NCBI GenBank assembly: GCA_965246835.1
Contig: CBDFFQ010000001.1
Coordinates: forward strand, 744,001 to 808,000
Origin: JANPPS01 sp965246835
Lineage (GTDB): Bacteria; Pseudomonadota; Alphaproteobacteria; Acetobacterales; Acetobacteraceae
Reading direction: 5' to 3'
DNA: 64,000 nt
The notes under the pieces are model-generated. The model was not told the DNA's origin, searched no databases, and saw only the letters and a program-made list of their open reading frames with translations. This document shows, piece after piece, positions 28,674-38,375 of the stretch; position 1 is the stretch's first letter; every line of letters begins with the position of its first letter. The translations under genes were made by a program, and so were the position numbers.

Positions 28674-29467
28674 GGGCCTGGGCGCTCCTGATCGAATATG
28701 ACGGCACGCCCTTCATCGGCTGGCAACGGCAGAAGATCGGCCTGTCGATCCAATCCGTGCTGGAGGAAGCGGCCGCGCATCTCACGGCGGGCACCCCGGT
28801 CGCGAGCATCTGCGCCGGGCGGACGGATGCGGGGGTGCATGCCGTGGGGCAGGTGGCGCTGCTCTCTTTGCCTGACACGATGGGCGCCGGGCAGGTCAGG
28901 GACGCGCTCAATTTCCACATGCGCCCGCATCCCGTGGTGGTCCGCATCGCCGCCCCGGCGCCCCCGGGCTGGAACCCGCGCTTCTCCGCCATCGGGCGCC
29001 GCTACGCGTTCCGCATCCTGAACCGCCGCGCCCGCCCGGCGATCGAGTTGCACCGCGCCTGGCACGTGGACCGGCCGCTGGATGTCGCGGCCATGGCGGA
29101 GGGTGCGCGCCACCTGGTCGGCCACCACGACTTCACAACATTCCGCGCCACGAGCTGCCAGGCTAAATCGCCCATTCGTACCCTGGACCGGCTGGACGTG
29201 AGGCAGGAGGGCGAGGTCATCACCCTGGTCACCGAGGCGCGCAGCTTCTTGCATCATCAGGTCCGCAACATGGCCGGCACGTTGAAGCTGGTGGGTGAGG
29301 GGCGGTGGAAGCCGGGTCAGGTGGCGGAGGCGCTGCGGGCCCGGGACCGCCGCGCCGGGGGGCCGACCGCACCGCCGGAGGGGCTGACGCTGATGGAAGT
29401 GCGCTACCCGTCGGACCCGTTTTCCATCAGCGCGGCCAGCAGGCTCGGCACGGTGACCATCGCATAG
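28670..29467 (+). CDS. truA: tRNA pseudouridine(38-40) synthase TruA
   Basis: This 265-residue enzyme isomerises uridines in the tRNA anticodon arm. IEYDGTPFIGWQRQ opens the protein, and the catalytic Asp lies in CAGRTDAGVHAVGQVA. FSAIGRRYAFRILNRRARPA and FLHHQVRNMAGTLKLVGEGR are further family blocks. Length is normal. The ATG overlaps the fmt stop. The last 64 nt overlap, tail to tail, the membrane-protein gene on the opposite strand. Confidence 0.95.
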   Translation: MRAWALLIEYDGTPFIGWQRQKIGLSIQSVLEEAAAHLTAGTPVASICAGRTDAGVHAVGQVALLSLPDTMGAGQVRDALNFHMRPHPVVVRIAAPAPPGWNPRFSAIGRRYAFRILNRRARPAIELHRAWHVDRPLDVAAMAEGARHLVGHHDFTTFRATSCQAKSPIRTLDRLDVRQEGEVITLVTEARSFLHHQVRNMAGTLKLVGEGRWKPGQVAEALRARDRRAGGPTAPPEGLTLMEVRYPSDPFSISAASRLGTVTIA

Positions 29468-29979
29468 GTCACGGTCGTGACCAGCGCGACCATGCCGGCT
29501 GCCCGGCCGCGCGACAGGTCGAGCCCATGCCGGGCCACGAGCCATTGCAGCCAAACCAAATAGACGGCCAGCATGACGAAGCCTGCCTTGATCGCCCCCA
29601 TCGCCGGCGCCCCCAGCCCGACGACGATCTGCACCCCGAACAGCATGACGATCCCCACCACGGGCGCCAGCAACTGGCACCAGTTCGTTGCGACGGCGTA
29701 GCGCAGCCAGTCCTCCTCCCGGTTCCACCGCACCGCTATCGCATGCGACACGACGTGCTGACCGAGTTGCAGGATCAGCGCCATCAAGAACAAGGTGAGC
29801 GCGATGACGGGCTCGAACCGCTGGGTCATGAGGGCGGATCCGACCAAGGAGAGCGCGATCAGCGGCGCCAGGCTGGACAGGAACGCCTGCGGCGTGTCCC
29901 CGAACTGCGCCATCCCCTCCGGGCGCCCGCGCGCCAGCCGCGCCACGCCCAGCAACGGGTTCCGCCGCGGCGCCATCAT
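29404..29979 (-). CDS. multi-pass membrane protein (YIP1-like), third gene of the dap operon
   Basis: This is a 191-residue integral membrane protein with about five hydrophobic segments, among them FLSSLAPLIALSLVGSALM, LTLFLMALILQLGQHVVSHA, LLAPVVGIVMLFGVQIVVGL and MVALVTTVTYAMVTVPSLLA. The spacing and the short polar loops recall Yip1-type proteins, but the match is by eye only. The ATG at 29979 overlaps the dapE stop, so it is translated with the lysine-pathway genes. A link to diaminopimelate metabolism is not evident. The last 64 nt overlap the end of truA. Confidence 0.7.
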   Translation of the reverse strand: MMAPRRNPLLGVARLARGRPEGMAQFGDTPQAFLSSLAPLIALSLVGSALMTQRFEPVIALTLFLMALILQLGQHVVSHAIAVRWNREEDWLRYAVATNWCQLLAPVVGIVMLFGVQIVVGLGAPAMGAIKAGFVMLAVYLVWLQWLVARHGLDLSRGRAAGMVALVTTVTYAMVTVPSLLAALMENGSDG

Positions 29980-31091
29980 GGCGCGATCACGGCGCGGTAA
30001 ATGGCTGCCAGTTGGCGCAATTCGGTGACGGCCACGCCTTCGTCCACCTGGTGCATCGTGGCGCCGACCAGGCCGAATTCGGCGACGGGGCAATACCGGG
30101 CAATGAAGCGTGCGTCGGAGGTGCCGCCGCCAGTGTCCAGCCGGGGTTCGATCCCGGTCGCCTGCTTTACGGCCCTGCGAAGCCGATCGATGGCCGGCCC
30201 GGCTTGGGTCAGAAAGCTCTCGCCGCTGCCCTGCACTTCGAGCGTATGGCGCGGCGCATGCGGGGCGATGGCGGCGCGCAGCCAGGCCTCGAGCCCGGCG
30301 CCGGTATGCCGGTCGTTGAAGCGGATGTTGAGCCGGGCCGTGGCGTCCCCGGGGATGACGTTGGTGGCCGGGTTACCCACGTCGATGCTGGTGACCTGCA
30401 GGCTGCTCGGCTCGAAATGCGCGCTGCCGGCATCGAGCGGCGCCGCGGTCAGCGCATCGAGTGCGCGGATCAGCCGATGCACCGGATTGTCCGCGCGATG
30501 CGGATAGGCGGCGTGGCCCTGGGTCCCGTGCACCGTCAACGTGGCATTCAGGCTGCCGCGGCGGCCGATCTTGATCACCTCGCCGAGCGCGGTGGGGTTG
30601 GTGGGCTCCCCCACCACGCAGAAATCCGGGATGTGATCGTGCGCCGCCATCCACTCCAGCACGCGAACCGTGCCGTCGGTGGCGGCGCCCTCCTCGTCAC
30701 CGGTGATCAGCAGGCTGACGGAACCGGGCCCCCGCACGTCGCTGGCGGCGGCCACGAAGGCGGCGATGGCGCCCTTCATGTCGCAGGCGCCGCGGCCCAG
30801 CAGCACGCCGTCTCGGATCTCACCGCCGAACGGGTCCGTGCTCCAGGCGCCGGCGCCGGGCGGCACCACGTCGGTATGCCCGGCGAAACACAGATGCGGC
30901 GCGCCCGTGCCCCGGCGGGCGAACAGATTCGGCACGGGGCCGAATGGCAGCCGGGTCACGGTGAAGCCGATCCCCTCCAGCGCGGCGGCCAGCACGTCCT
31001 GCGCCCCGCCATCGCCGGGGGTGGCTGCGGTGGGCGTGACGGAACGGCAGCGGATCAGCGCCTGCGCGAGCGGGACCGGATCGGTGGCCAC
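29976..31091 (-). CDS. dapE: succinyl-diaminopimelate desuccinylase
   Basis: This 371-residue M20-family di-zinc hydrolase releases LL-diaminopimelate for lysine and peptidoglycan. CFAGHTDVVPPGAGAW gives the first metal His and Asp, RGACDMKGAIAAFVAA the bridging Asp, and LLITGDEEGAATDGT the catalytic Glu and its neighbour. GGGTSDARFIA is also family-specific. I choose the GTG at 31091 because it is one base from the dapD stop and gives the usual N-terminus (ATDPVPLAQALIRCRSVTP). The stop overlaps the start of the membrane-protein gene. Confidence 0.95.
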   Translation of the reverse strand: MATDPVPLAQALIRCRSVTPTAATPGDGGAQDVLAAALEGIGFTVTRLPFGPVPNLFARRGTGAPHLCFAGHTDVVPPGAGAWSTDPFGGEIRDGVLLGRGACDMKGAIAAFVAAASDVRGPGSVSLLITGDEEGAATDGTVRVLEWMAAHDHIPDFCVVGEPTNPTALGEVIKIGRRGSLNATLTVHGTQGHAAYPHRADNPVHRLIRALDALTAAPLDAGSAHFEPSSLQVTSIDVGNPATNVIPGDATARLNIRFNDRHTGAGLEAWLRAAIAPHAPRHTLEVQGSGESFLTQAGPAIDRLRRAVKQATGIEPRLDTGGGTSDARFIARYCPVAEFGLVGATMHQVDEGVAVTELRQLAAIYRAVIAP

Positions 31092-31092
31092 G

Positions 31093-31932
<840 letters not shown>

Positions 31933-32072
31933 ATCGGGCTTTCTATCCTGTTTCGGGCCTGCACCGGGCGACCATGCGCAGGCCGTTCGAGGGTGTCAAA
32001 CGCCCGGGCGGGCTCTGCATTAACCCGATCTTAAACTCTCGGCGCCATAGTTTGGCGATCGAAGGATTGTAC

Positions 32073-33428
32073 ATGATCGATCTCAAGGAATCCCAAACCG
32101 CCCTGTGCAACGCGCTGCTGGAAAGCCGGCAGCGGTGGCAGGATTTTGGCGCCATCGCCGCCGATTTCGCGTTCGAGACCGATGGGGCGGGCCGCTTCAC
32201 CTTCGTCACGCCCGAGACGGTGCTGGGCTGGTCGGCGCCTGACCTTCTGGGCCATCCAGCGGCGGACCTGCTAGCTGGGCCAGTGGGGGTGGACACCGAT
32301 CCGTTCCAGGCCGCGACCCCGGTTCGGCAACGTCAGACCTGGCTTCGCCGGGCGCAGGGCGGCTTCGCCAACATCGCGATCTCGGCCATTCCCTTGCTGG
32401 ACGGTATGGGCCGCGTGACGGGCACGCGCGGGGTGGGCGTGGAAACCACGGACCGGCAAGGGGCGGAGAGCCGGGTCGCGGCCGCGCTGCACCGGGGTAA
32501 GGTGCTGGACCACATCCTCAGTGAGATCCGGCATGAGATTCAATCGCCCCGCATGATGGAGTCGGCCCTGGCTGCCCTGCTGAATGCCTTGGGAGCCGAA
32601 GGCGTCGCGGTGATCGACGTGCGCGATGGCGCGCCGGCACCGGTGCTGCATGCCGTGGGCGCCGATCCCGCACGGATGCCGGGCATCGTCCGCACGATGG
32701 TGACCGGGGCCGAACCGTCTTGCGTCTTCCACCCTCCGTCGGGCCACCATGTCATGGCCTGCCCGGCCTCGACCCGGTTTGGCGATCATGCGGCGCTCGT
32801 GGCATGGCGCCGGTCGCAGGCCTGGGAACCCGATGACGGAACCCTGGCCATCTCCGTATCCGGTGTGATCCGCATCGTGCTGGAGCATGAGGCGATCCAG
32901 CTCTACCTGGCCCGGCAGGCGCGGACCGATTCGCTGACCGGTCTGCTGATCCGGCGCAGCTTCCTCGATGAGGCCGCAAGGCGGATCGACCGCCTGGATC
33001 GCGAAGAGCTGCCCGGCACCATGATGTGCCTCGAACTCGAGGGCATGGCGGCCCTGAACGGCCGGGCCGGGCGGGAAGCCGCGGACGCGGCGCTGGTCTG
33101 CACGGCCACCCTGCTGCGCCGCATCTTCCGCCCGACCGATTTGGTGGCACGGCTGGGCGGTGAGCGGTTCGGCCTATGGCTCGATGGGTCAGACGAGCTG
33201 ACCGCCGCAGAACGGGCCGAGAGCTTGCGGGCAGCAATTCCAGCGGAGTTGGCGGATGTGGCGGGGCCGGATCACTGCATAACGGTGGCGATCGGCATTG
33301 CCTGCCGGGCGCCCAGCACGCACGAGGAGCTTGACCCCATTCTGCAACGCGCCCTCCATGCGCTCGACGTGGCAAAAAGCTCTGGCGGCGGCGCCTGGCA
33401 TGTATCTCATCGGATGTTCCCGGGATGA
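32073..33428 (+). CDS. PAS-GGDEF protein with a degenerate GGDEF site
   Basis: This is a 451-residue cytoplasmic signalling protein. Residues 20-125 form a PAS domain (DFAFETDGAGRFTFVTPETV followed by LGWSAPDLLGH). Residues about 140-270 look GAF-like. Residues 280-450 form a GGDEF-type domain (RTDSLTGLLIRRSFLDEAAR). The signature reads GGERF at 362-366 instead of GG(D/E)EF, and the upstream metal site reads LELEGMAALNG instead of D-x-D-x-F-K-x-x-N-D. Cyclase activity is therefore unlikely, and the domain may bind a ligand or a partner. The stop overlaps the start of the DUF2336 gene, so the pair is co-translated. Confidence 0.85.
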   Translation: MIDLKESQTALCNALLESRQRWQDFGAIAADFAFETDGAGRFTFVTPETVLGWSAPDLLGHPAADLLAGPVGVDTDPFQAATPVRQRQTWLRRAQGGFANIAISAIPLLDGMGRVTGTRGVGVETTDRQGAESRVAAALHRGKVLDHILSEIRHEIQSPRMMESALAALLNALGAEGVAVIDVRDGAPAPVLHAVGADPARMPGIVRTMVTGAEPSCVFHPPSGHHVMACPASTRFGDHAALVAWRRSQAWEPDDGTLAISVSGVIRIVLEHEAIQLYLARQARTDSLTGLLIRRSFLDEAARRIDRLDREELPGTMMCLELEGMAALNGRAGREAADAALVCTATLLRRIFRPTDLVARLGGERFGLWLDGSDELTAAERAESLRAAIPAELADVAGPDHCITVAIGIACRAPSTHEELDPILQRALHALDVAKSSGGGAWHVSHRMFPG

Positions 33429-34795
33429 TGCACGCCGCGGCCGCAGTGCCGGACACTGGATCGGCCTTCGGGGACGAGGCAGCCCGGATCCGGCTGGGCG
33501 CCTCACGATCGACTGCGCCGGAGGTTCTGGACGAGCTGGCGCGGGACCGGGCCATAACCGTTCGCGCCGCAGTCGCCATGAACCTGAGGGCATCGGAACA
33601 GACCAACCTGTTCCTGACGCAAGACCAGGATGAACGGGTGCGCGCCTTCCTTGCGCAGAAGATTTCGGCCCTGCTGCCGAGCCTGACCCGGGGCGAGCAG
33701 GCCGAGTTGCAGGCCCATGCCGAGGCGGTTCTGGCCGCGTTGGTGGAGGATGCGGCCATCAGGGTCCGTGCCGCCCTGGCGAACTGCCTGAAAACGATGC
33801 CGGAAGCGCCGCGGGACCTCGTGCTGCGGTTGGCGCAGGATGCAGCTTTGCCCGTAAGCGACCCGATCATCCGCCTCTCGCCCCTGTTGAGCGACGCCGA
33901 TTTGTTGTCGTTGCTGTCGAGCAAGCCGGAAACCAGTCGTTCGGTCGCCAATCGCCAGGGCCTTAGTGCGCAGGTGTCGGATGCGGTCGTGAAACAAGCC
34001 GATCGCGGCGCGATCCGCGCCCTGCTGTCCAATACCTCGGCAGATATCGGGGAAGCAACGATCGAACAGCTCGCCACCGATGCAAAAGAGAATGTGGACT
34101 GGCACGAGCCCCTGGTCCGGCGGCCTTATCTCAGCCCCGAAGCGACCCGACGGCTCGCCGGCATTATCGCGACGGACCTCATCATCAAGCTGCAAACCCG
34201 CAGCGGCCTCCATCCCGACGTTGCAGCGATGCTTCAGGGCCGCATCAACTCGGACCTCATGCCGAAAGGTGACATTGCCTTCTTGAACGAGGACCAAGGA
34301 TTGCGGGACGCAGCCCTTCGCCTGTTCGAAGCCGGCGCACTCGACGAAGCGGCTTTGGTCGACTCGGCCCGCCGGGGCGAGACGCGGCGGTTCGCGGCGC
34401 AGCTCTCGGTCGCAAGCGGCCTGCCGCTCGCCGCGATCGACCGGGCCGTCACGTTGCGAAGCGCTAAAGGGTTACTGAGTGTCGCCTGGAAGGCTGGATT
34501 TTCGATGCGGGTCGGCAGCCTGGCGCAGGCGATGCTCGGCCGATTGGGGCCCAACGCCATGATCGCTCCGGGACCCGATGGCGGATTTCCGCTCACATCC
34601 GCCGATATGGCGTGGCAGATCGAATTGCTGGGACAGGTCATCAGGCCCGGGTCTGCACCGCCAACCGCTCATCAGACCGCCGAGCCCATCCGCATGACGC
34701 CGCGGCCCATGCCCCCGCGCCCGGGCACAGTCAGCCCGATCGGGGCCGCGCCGCGGCCTACGCCCGGATCAGCGTCCCGATACCTCCCTCCTTGA
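33425..34795 (+). CDS. DUF2336 domain protein
   Basis: This is a 456-residue soluble all-helical protein with HEAT-like repeats. Examples are RDRAITVRAAVAMNLRASEQ, EDAAIRVRAALANCLKTMPE and DPIIRLSPLLSDADLLSLLS. DUF2336 proteins are typical of alphaproteobacteria, often lie next to signalling genes, and have no established activity. Here the ATG overlaps the stop of the degenerate GGDEF protein, which suggests a shared regulatory task. The C-terminal 60 residues are proline-rich and probably disordered. The last 38 nt overlap argB on the opposite strand. Confidence 0.85.
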   Translation: MMHAAAAVPDTGSAFGDEAARIRLGASRSTAPEVLDELARDRAITVRAAVAMNLRASEQTNLFLTQDQDERVRAFLAQKISALLPSLTRGEQAELQAHAEAVLAALVEDAAIRVRAALANCLKTMPEAPRDLVLRLAQDAALPVSDPIIRLSPLLSDADLLSLLSSKPETSRSVANRQGLSAQVSDAVVKQADRGAIRALLSNTSADIGEATIEQLATDAKENVDWHEPLVRRPYLSPEATRRLAGIIATDLIIKLQTRSGLHPDVAAMLQGRINSDLMPKGDIAFLNEDQGLRDAALRLFEAGALDEAALVDSARRGETRRFAAQLSVASGLPLAAIDRAVTLRSAKGLLSVAWKAGFSMRVGSLAQAMLGRLGPNAMIAPGPDGGFPLTSADMAWQIELLGQVIRPGSAPPTAHQTAEPIRMTPRPMPPRPGTVSPIGAAPRPTPGSASRYLPP

Positions 34796-35660
34796 ACAGC
34801 TCCAGCAAGCAGGCGTGACCCATACGGCCATCCAGGATCACGGCGCCCTTGACGCCCTTTCGAACCGCCTCAACGCAATTCTCGACCTTCGGAATCATAC
34901 CGCCGGAGATCATGCCGTCCGCAACACCGGCCTCGACATCGGCAATCGTCATTTCGGGGATGACTTGTCGATTGCGGTCCAGCACTCCCGGCACATCGGT
35001 CAGCATCAGCAGGCGGCGCGCTCCCAACGCCCCCGCGATCGCGCCCGCCACCGTGTCCGCATTGATGTTGTAGGTCTGCCCATCCTCCCCCACGCCGACG
35101 GGCGCGATCACCGGGATCAATCCCGCGCCGGTCAGGGCATGGATGACCCGCACATCCACGTGCTCCGGCTCGCCGACGAAACCGAGGTCGAGAGCCCGCT
35201 CTATATGGCTACCGGGGTCCTTGATGGTGCGGCGCAGTTTTCGCGCGCGAATAAGCCCGCCATCCTTGCCGCAAATCCCGACCGCCAGCGCCCCCGCCTG
35301 ATTGATCAGCCCGGCCACGTGCTTGTTCACCGTGCCGGCCAAGACCATCTCCACGACCTCGACCATCTTGGCATCGGTCACGCGCAAGCCGTCCACGAAG
35401 CTCGACTGGATCGCGAGCCGCTCCAGCATCGCGTTGATCTGCGGTCCGCCGCCATGCACCACAACCGGATTCACGCCGACCTGCTTCAGCAGCGCGATGT
35501 CCCGGCCGAAGGTCATGGCCAGCTTTTCGTCGCCCATCGCATGACCGCCATACTTCACCACGACGGTCACGCCGGCATAGCGGCGCAGGAACGGCAACGC
35601 CTGCACCAGGATGTCGGCCTCGTCGGCGGCGGCCTGCAATTGTTCGGGGGTCAGCGTCAT
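34758..35660 (-). CDS. argB: acetylglutamate kinase
   Basis: This 300-residue amino-acid kinase makes N-acetylglutamyl-phosphate in arginine synthesis. VVVKYGGHAMGD holds the catalytic Lys, VVVHGGGPQINAMLERLAIQ the acetylglutamate site, and GQTYNINADTVAGAIAGAL plus LTDVPGVLD the nucleotide site. GGMIPKVENCVEAV is the conserved second lysine segment. The N-terminal helix suggests the hexameric, arginine-inhibited type, which is inference. It follows engB on the same strand after an 86-nt spacer holding three 13-bp tandem repeats. Confidence 0.96.
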   Translation of the reverse strand: MTLTPEQLQAAADEADILVQALPFLRRYAGVTVVVKYGGHAMGDEKLAMTFGRDIALLKQVGVNPVVVHGGGPQINAMLERLAIQSSFVDGLRVTDAKMVEVVEMVLAGTVNKHVAGLINQAGALAVGICGKDGGLIRARKLRRTIKDPGSHIERALDLGFVGEPEHVDVRVIHALTGAGLIPVIAPVGVGEDGQTYNINADTVAGAIAGALGARRLLMLTDVPGVLDRNRQVIPEMTIADVEAGVADGMISGGMIPKVENCVEAVRKGVKGAVILDGRMGHACLLELFKEGGIGTLIRA

Positions 35661-35710
35661 CGGTGTTCCTGCTGCACGATTTGGCGGACCGTGCGGCGGC
35701 GAAAAGCCCC

Positions 35711-35749
35711 GGTCAACCCATTAGGTCAACCCGTCAGGTCAACCCATCA
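35711..35749. repeat. three tandem 13-bp repeats forming a three-frame stop
   Basis: The plus strand reads GGTCAACCCATTA, GGTCAACCCGTCA and GGTCAACCCATCA in succession. On the minus strand these are TGATGGGTTGACC, TGACGGGTTGACC and TAATGGGTTGACC. The first one supplies the engB stop codon. Because the unit is 13 nt, the stops fall in all three frames. Confidence 0.85.
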
Positions 35750-36454
35750 GGCCAGCGCGACTCCGGCTAGCTCCGCCCGCAGCGCCTCGATCCCGGCGCC
35801 GGTGCTGCTGCTGGTGACCAAAACCTCCGGAAAGGCGGCGGGATGCTTCGCCACCAGGGCCTGCGTCGCGGCGTGCTTGCGGCCGAGTGCGCCGGGCTTC
35901 ACGCCGTCCGCCTTGGTCAGCACGAGCTGGTAGGTGACCGCCGCGCGGTCCAGCAAATCCATGACCGCGAGGTCGGACGGCTTGAACTCGATCCGGCTAT
36001 CCAGCAGCAGCACGACCCGGCGCAACGTGGGCCGGCCGCGCAGATACTCGAACATCAACCCCTGCCAGTCCGCCTTCACCTCCTTGGCGGCCTGCGCGTA
36101 GCCATAGCCCGGCATGTCCACGAGCGTCAGCCGGCTGCCGAGGTCGAAGAAATTCAGCTGCCGCGTCCGCCCCGGCGTGTTGGAGGCCCGGGCCAAGGAT
36201 TTGCGGCCCGTCAACGCGTTGACCAGCGTGGACTTGCCCACGTTGGAGCGCCCGGCAAACGCCACCTCCGGCAATCCGGGCTCCGGCAGCTGATCCAGGC
36301 GCTGGGCGGCGAAGAAGAACTGGCATTCCTGCGCGAACAGCAGCCGGCCCGCCTCGATCCGGGCCGCCTGCTCCTCCGCCGAGAGCGTCGCGTCGGTTAG
36401 GTTTGGGCCAGCCGGGGTGTCGTCTCCAGCCGGGTGCGGCGCATGATCGTCCAT
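35747..36454 (-). CDS. engB: ribosome biogenesis GTPase EngB/YihA
   Basis: This is a 235-residue essential GTPase for 50S assembly. The G1 loop is VAFAGRSNVGKSTLVNALTG, switch I has SNTPGRTRQLNFF, G3 is LVDMPGYGYAQAAKEV, G4 is LVLTKADGVK and G5 is VLVTSSSTGAGI. The ATG at 36454 gives an acidic N-terminal extension of about 35 residues and overlaps the end of yidC by 58 nt. A later non-ATG start cannot be excluded. The far longer frame reaching 36835 is a yidC shadow. It is the last gene of the rpmH operon. Its stop lies in the 13-bp repeat cassette. Confidence 0.93.
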   Translation of the reverse strand: MDDHAPHPAGDDTPAGPNLTDATLSAEEQAARIEAGRLLFAQECQFFFAAQRLDQLPEPGLPEVAFAGRSNVGKSTLVNALTGRKSLARASNTPGRTRQLNFFDLGSRLTLVDMPGYGYAQAAKEVKADWQGLMFEYLRGRPTLRRVVLLLDSRIEFKPSDLAVMDLLDRAAVTYQLVLTKADGVKPGALGRKHAATQALVAKHPAAFPEVLVTSSSTGAGIEALRAELAGVALA

Positions 36455-38133
36455 TGTTGTGCAATCGTGAGAAGGTTGTTCCAGCTCCAGTAGATCACGA
36501 GCCCGGCCGGAAAGCTCGCCAGCATGAAGGTGAACACGATCGGCATGAACTGGAAGATCTTGGCCTGCACCGGGTCGGGCGGCGGTGGGTTCAGCTTCTG
36601 CTGCAGGAACATGGTGACGCCCATGATCAACGGCCATACGCCGAGATGCAGCAGATGCGAGAACTGGCCCGGGTCGAACGGGATCAAGCCGAACAGGTTG
36701 AAGACGTTGGTAGGATCGACTGCCGAGAGATCGCGGATCCACCCAAAGAACGGCGCATGCCGCATCTCGATGGTGACGAAGATCACCTTGTAGAGCGAGA
36801 AAAACACCGGGATCTGCACCAGCATCGGCAGGCATCCGCTGGCCGGATTCACCTTCTCGGATTTATACAGTCCCATGATCTCGGCCTGCATCTTCTGCGG
36901 TTCTTCTTTCAGCCGCTCCCTGATCTCGGTCATCTTCGGCGCGAGCATCTTCATCTTGCTCATCGACTTGTATGACTTGTTCGCCAGCGGGAAGAACACC
37001 AGCTTGGCGAACACGGTGAAGATCAAAATGGCGATGCCGAAATTGCCCGTGAGGCGATACAGCCAGTCCAGCGCGTAGAAGATGGGTTTGGTCAGAAAGT
37101 AGAACCAGCCGAAATCGATCGCCTTGTCGAAATTCGGCAGCTTCAACTGCGTCTCATATCGGTCCAGCACCTGAACCACCTTGGCGCCGGCAAACAGCCG
37201 CGTGGTGGTGACCGAGGTCTCACCTGGCGCCGCCGTCAGCGGGTCGCGGGTCACGAAATCCACCTGATACCGGTCGGACGCGTTCTCCGTCGTATGCCGG
37301 AATGCTGCCTTGACCGGTGTCGCCTGGTCGGGGATCAGCGCCGTCAGCCAGTATTTGTCGGTGATCCCCGCCCAGCCGCCGGTCGTGCCCACATCGAGGG
37401 ACGGGCCCTTCCGCTTCTCGCTCTCGCTCTTGGCGGTGTCGTAGGTCTGCTCCTGCAGCTTGCCTTCCAGCACGCCCAGCATGCCCTCATGCAGGATGTA
37501 ATACCCGGCCGTCTCCGGCTTGTAGTCGCGCCGGATGCGGGACCAGGGATGCAGCGCGACCGGGGTGCCGCCCGTGTTGCGGACGCGCTGCTCGGCCGTG
37601 AACAGGTAATAATCGTCAACCGACAGCACGATCTCGAACACCAGCCCGGCGCCGTTGTCCCAGCTCAGCGTGACGGGCGTCCGCTCCGTCAGCTCGGGCG
37701 CCGAAGCGGTCCAGAGCGCATCGAGGTCCGGCACCTTCGTGCCTTCCGTGTCCGCGGTCCAGCCGAACTGCACGTAATAGGGCTGCGGATCGGCCCGGGG
37801 CTCCAGCAGGCGCACGAGAGGCGAGGCCGGGTCCACCTGCTCGTGATATTCGCGCAGCACGAGGTCATCGAGGCGGGCGCCCATCAGGTTGACGCTGCCC
37901 TGCACCCGGCTGGCCACCACCCGCAGGCGTGGCACGTCGCGCGGGGCCGGGACGGCCATGGGTTGGGTGCCGGGCGCCGCCGGGTCTCCGGTGGGGCGGG
38001 GCGTCTGGTTGGTCGGCGTGGTTTGCGTCGCCTGAACGGCGGCGGGTGGCACCGGCTTCGGCAGAATGAGCTGGAACCCCAGCAGGATAGCGATCGAGAT
38101 CGCGATCGCGATGAAAAGCCGGTTCTGGTCCAT
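36397..38133 (-). CDS. yidC: membrane protein insertase YidC
   Basis: This 578-residue inner-membrane insertase works alone or with SecYEG. TM1 is at the N-terminus (FIAIAISIAILLGFQLILPK), then a large periplasmic domain (about 80-340). The conserved core follows: WFYFLTKPIFYALDWLYRLT, GNFGIAILIFTVFAKLVFFP, the cytoplasmic hairpin KMKMLAPKMTEIRERLKEEP, and the last helices ending FPAGLVIYWSWNNLLTIAQQ. The arginine in the groove (TVFAKLVFFPL...SYKSMSKMK region) is replaced by Lys, which is common outside enterics. The ATG overlaps the yidD stop by one base. Confidence 0.95.
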   Translation of the reverse strand: MDQNRLFIAIAISIAILLGFQLILPKPVPPAAVQATQTTPTNQTPRPTGDPAAPGTQPMAVPAPRDVPRLRVVASRVQGSVNLMGARLDDLVLREYHEQVDPASPLVRLLEPRADPQPYYVQFGWTADTEGTKVPDLDALWTASAPELTERTPVTLSWDNGAGLVFEIVLSVDDYYLFTAEQRVRNTGGTPVALHPWSRIRRDYKPETAGYYILHEGMLGVLEGKLQEQTYDTAKSESEKRKGPSLDVGTTGGWAGITDKYWLTALIPDQATPVKAAFRHTTENASDRYQVDFVTRDPLTAAPGETSVTTTRLFAGAKVVQVLDRYETQLKLPNFDKAIDFGWFYFLTKPIFYALDWLYRLTGNFGIAILIFTVFAKLVFFPLANKSYKSMSKMKMLAPKMTEIRERLKEEPQKMQAEIMGLYKSEKVNPASGCLPMLVQIPVFFSLYKVIFVTIEMRHAPFFGWIRDLSAVDPTNVFNLFGLIPFDPGQFSHLLHLGVWPLIMGVTMFLQQKLNPPPPDPVQAKIFQFMPIVFTFMLASFPAGLVIYWSWNNLLTIAQQWTIMRRTRLETTPRLAQT

Positions 38134-38375
38134 CAGTGGGCCGTCGCTTTCGAACAGGTGCAGGCAGGAACGGGATCGAGCCCGCCCTCATGCCATGGAT
38201 TGCAGCGCAGCACGCGCCGGGCCGTGAGAAAGCTGCCATGCAGGGCGCCGTAGGTGTGCAGCGCCTCGACGGCATAGGCGCTGCAATGCGGCTCGAACCG
38301 GCAATGGGCGCCGATGAACGGCCGCAGCGTCCATTGATAGACCCGCACCAAGCCGATCAGCAGGGAGGCGATCAC
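38133..38375 (-). CDS. yidD: membrane protein insertion efficiency factor YidD
   Basis: This 80-residue membrane-associated protein helps YidC. The family pattern is complete: LIGLVRVYQWTLRPFIGAHC, RFEPHCSAYAVEALHTYG and RVLRCNPWHEGGLDPVP. It carries the three conserved cysteines and a CTCSK tail. It overlaps rnpA (ATGA) and yidC. Confidence 0.95.
   Translation of the reverse strand: MIASLLIGLVRVYQWTLRPFIGAHCRFEPHCSAYAVEALHTYGALHGSFLTARRVLRCNPWHEGGLDPVPACTCSKATAH

Noticed and set aside
35661..35749. The 13-bp repeats as a CRISPR-like array
   Set aside because: The units are directly adjacent with no spacers and are too short.
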